The notes under the pieces were generated by a model. The model had not been told where the DNA came from and did not search any database. It saw only the letters and a list, made by a program, of their open reading frames with translations. Positions 7,402-8,280 of a stretch of 8,280 nt of DNA are shown here, one piece after another. Position 1 is the stretch's first letter. Each line of letters opens with the position of its first letter. A program made the translations under genes and the position numbers. This DNA comes from Prolixibacteraceae bacterium UBA6162 (GTDB taxonomy: Bacteria; Bacteroidota; Bacteroidia; Bacteroidales; Prolixibacteraceae). The DNA lies in contig DIUI01000015.1 in the NCBI GenBank assembly GCA_002428215.1, positions 1 through 8,280 of the forward strand, in the 5' to 3' direction.

Positions 7402-7422
7402 CTTGATACGAATTAATAACTA

Positions 7423-8280
7423 TTAGTGGCGAAAATGCCTGGTACCGGTAAACAACATTGCCATACCAAATTCATTACAGGCATCAATAACTTCCTTATC
7501 GCGGATGCTGCCTCCTGGTTCTACTATGTATTTAATTCCAAATTCGTTGGCTACTTCAATACTATCGCGAAATGGGAAGAAGGCATCCGATACCAAAACC
7601 GATTCAGAAATGGTAAGCCCATCTTTTTGATTAAATCTGGGAATTGTAAGCTGACGGAGACTATCGAGTCGATTAGGCTGACCCATTCCCGCTCCGGTAA
7701 GCCAGAAACACCCATCTTTGGTTTCAGAAACAAGGGCGATCGCATTGCTTTTCAAATGCTTACATGCTGCTACTCCAAACCGCGCCAACTGTAACTTTTG
7801 TTCAGCAAAAGGCATATTTGTTACGGTCTCAAAGGTTTCTTCGCCTCCTTCATCTTCTTGCTGAACCAATAGTCCGCCGCTTACCGACCTGATTACCGTC
7901 TCGCCTGCCACCCGAGTCCTTGGAGGTGCCACCAGAAGACGAAGGTTCTTTTTTTGACTCAATATTTCAATTGCTTCAGTCGAAAATCCGGGTGCTATCA
8001 ATATTTCAACAAAACGTTTATCGAACCATGCTGCAATTTCGGAGTCTACGGTGTCGGTAAAACAAACAATACCGCCAAATGCTGAAACCGGATCGCCTGC
8101 CCATGCCAATTCAAGGGCCTCCATTGCCGTTCTGGCTACTGCCAGACCACAGGGATTCAAATGTTTCACAACCGACACTGCCTGTTTCCCTTTGATATGG
8201 GAAACAGAATGCCATGCATCTGATGCCGACTTCCAGGCAGCATCGGCATCGAGCAGATTATTAAAAGAAAGAGCCTTGCC
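7423..8280 (-). CDS. purH: PurH, AICAR transformylase/IMP cyclohydrolase, C-terminal part (5' end outside window)
   Basis: PurH is the bifunctional cytoplasmic enzyme for the last two steps of IMP synthesis: formylation of AICAR with 10-formyl-tetrahydrofolate, then ring closure. The frame stays open to base 8280, so 285 residues of about 510 are present. They cover the transformylase domain; the N-terminal cyclohydrolase domain is outside. A GTG at 8178 is an internal valine, not the start, because family-like sequence (GKALSFNNLLDADAAW) precedes it. Key features are the catalytic pair K39-H40 in VVKHLNPCG (fragment numbering), DPVSAFGG (63-70), SDAFFPFRDS (231-240), VEPGGSIRD (253-261) and the invariant ending TGTRHFRH. 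It is followed after 21 nt by mreB and is probably the upstream partner of the cell-shape operon. Confidence 0.97.
   Translation of the reverse strand, partial: GKALSFNNLLDADAAWKSASDAWHSVSHIKGKQAVSVVKHLNPCGLAVARTAMEALELAWAGDPVSAFGGIVCFTDTVDSEIAAWFDKRFVEILIAPGFSTEAIEILSQKKNLRLLVAPPRTRVAGETVIRSVSGGLLVQQEDEGGEETFETVTNMPFAEQKLQLARFGVAACKHLKSNAIALVSETKDGCFWLTGAGMGQPNRLDSLRQLTIPRFNQKDGLTISESVLVSDAFFPFRDSIEVANEFGIKYIVEPGGSIRDKEVIDACNEFGMAMLFTGTRHFRH

Noticed and set aside
7426..7794. Plus-strand 122-residue frame antisense to purH
   Set aside because: The minus strand here encodes the conserved PurH C terminus; the antisense product shows no recognisable domain.
8178..8280. Possible start of purH at the GTG at 8178
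   Set aside because: The frame continues upstream to the window edge and encodes typical transformylase sequence, so the GTG is an internal valine.

Overview
The window looks like ordinary core chromosome of a Bacteroidota bacterium, probably Bacteroidales or a close relative. Three things suggest this: the protein sequences resemble Bacteroidota orthologues; purH is followed directly by a complete mreB-mreC-mreD-mrdA-rodA block; and Shine-Dalgarno sequences are weak or absent while a TAnnTTTG-type -7 box is present. Composition is moderate in GC and even across the window. I see no mobile element, CRISPR array, tRNA or rRNA gene, or other sign of transfer.

Layout. Positions 1-783 (+) hold the 3' part of serS, the catalytic half of seryl-tRNA synthetase. 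It converges, across a 27-nt gap, on a small minus-strand gene (811-1416) for an exported single-domain 3-keto-disaccharide hydrolase (DUF1080) protein. A 214-nt non-coding stretch (1417-1630) follows. It holds the likely promoter of that gene and a weak terminator candidate for the gene before it. From 1631 to the right edge everything is on the minus strand and reads, in transcription order: purH (3' part), mreB, mreC, mreD, mrdA (PBP2), rodA. Gaps within this series are 21 nt, 151 nt, a 20-nt overlap, 14 nt and a 17-nt overlap, so it probably forms one operon that begins outside the window.

How the genes work together. MreB forms membrane-associated filaments. MreC and MreD link these to the periplasmic synthase pair RodA (SEDS glycan polymerase) and PBP2 (transpeptidase), giving the whole elongasome core in one transcription unit. 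The purine-biosynthesis gene purH sits at its upstream side.

I found no undescribed system. The points most worth checking are about four extra predicted membrane helices in RodA, a Cys/His cluster just before the SxN motif of PBP2, and a stem-loop with a 25-codon reading frame in the only sizeable gap of the operon (mreB-mreC).
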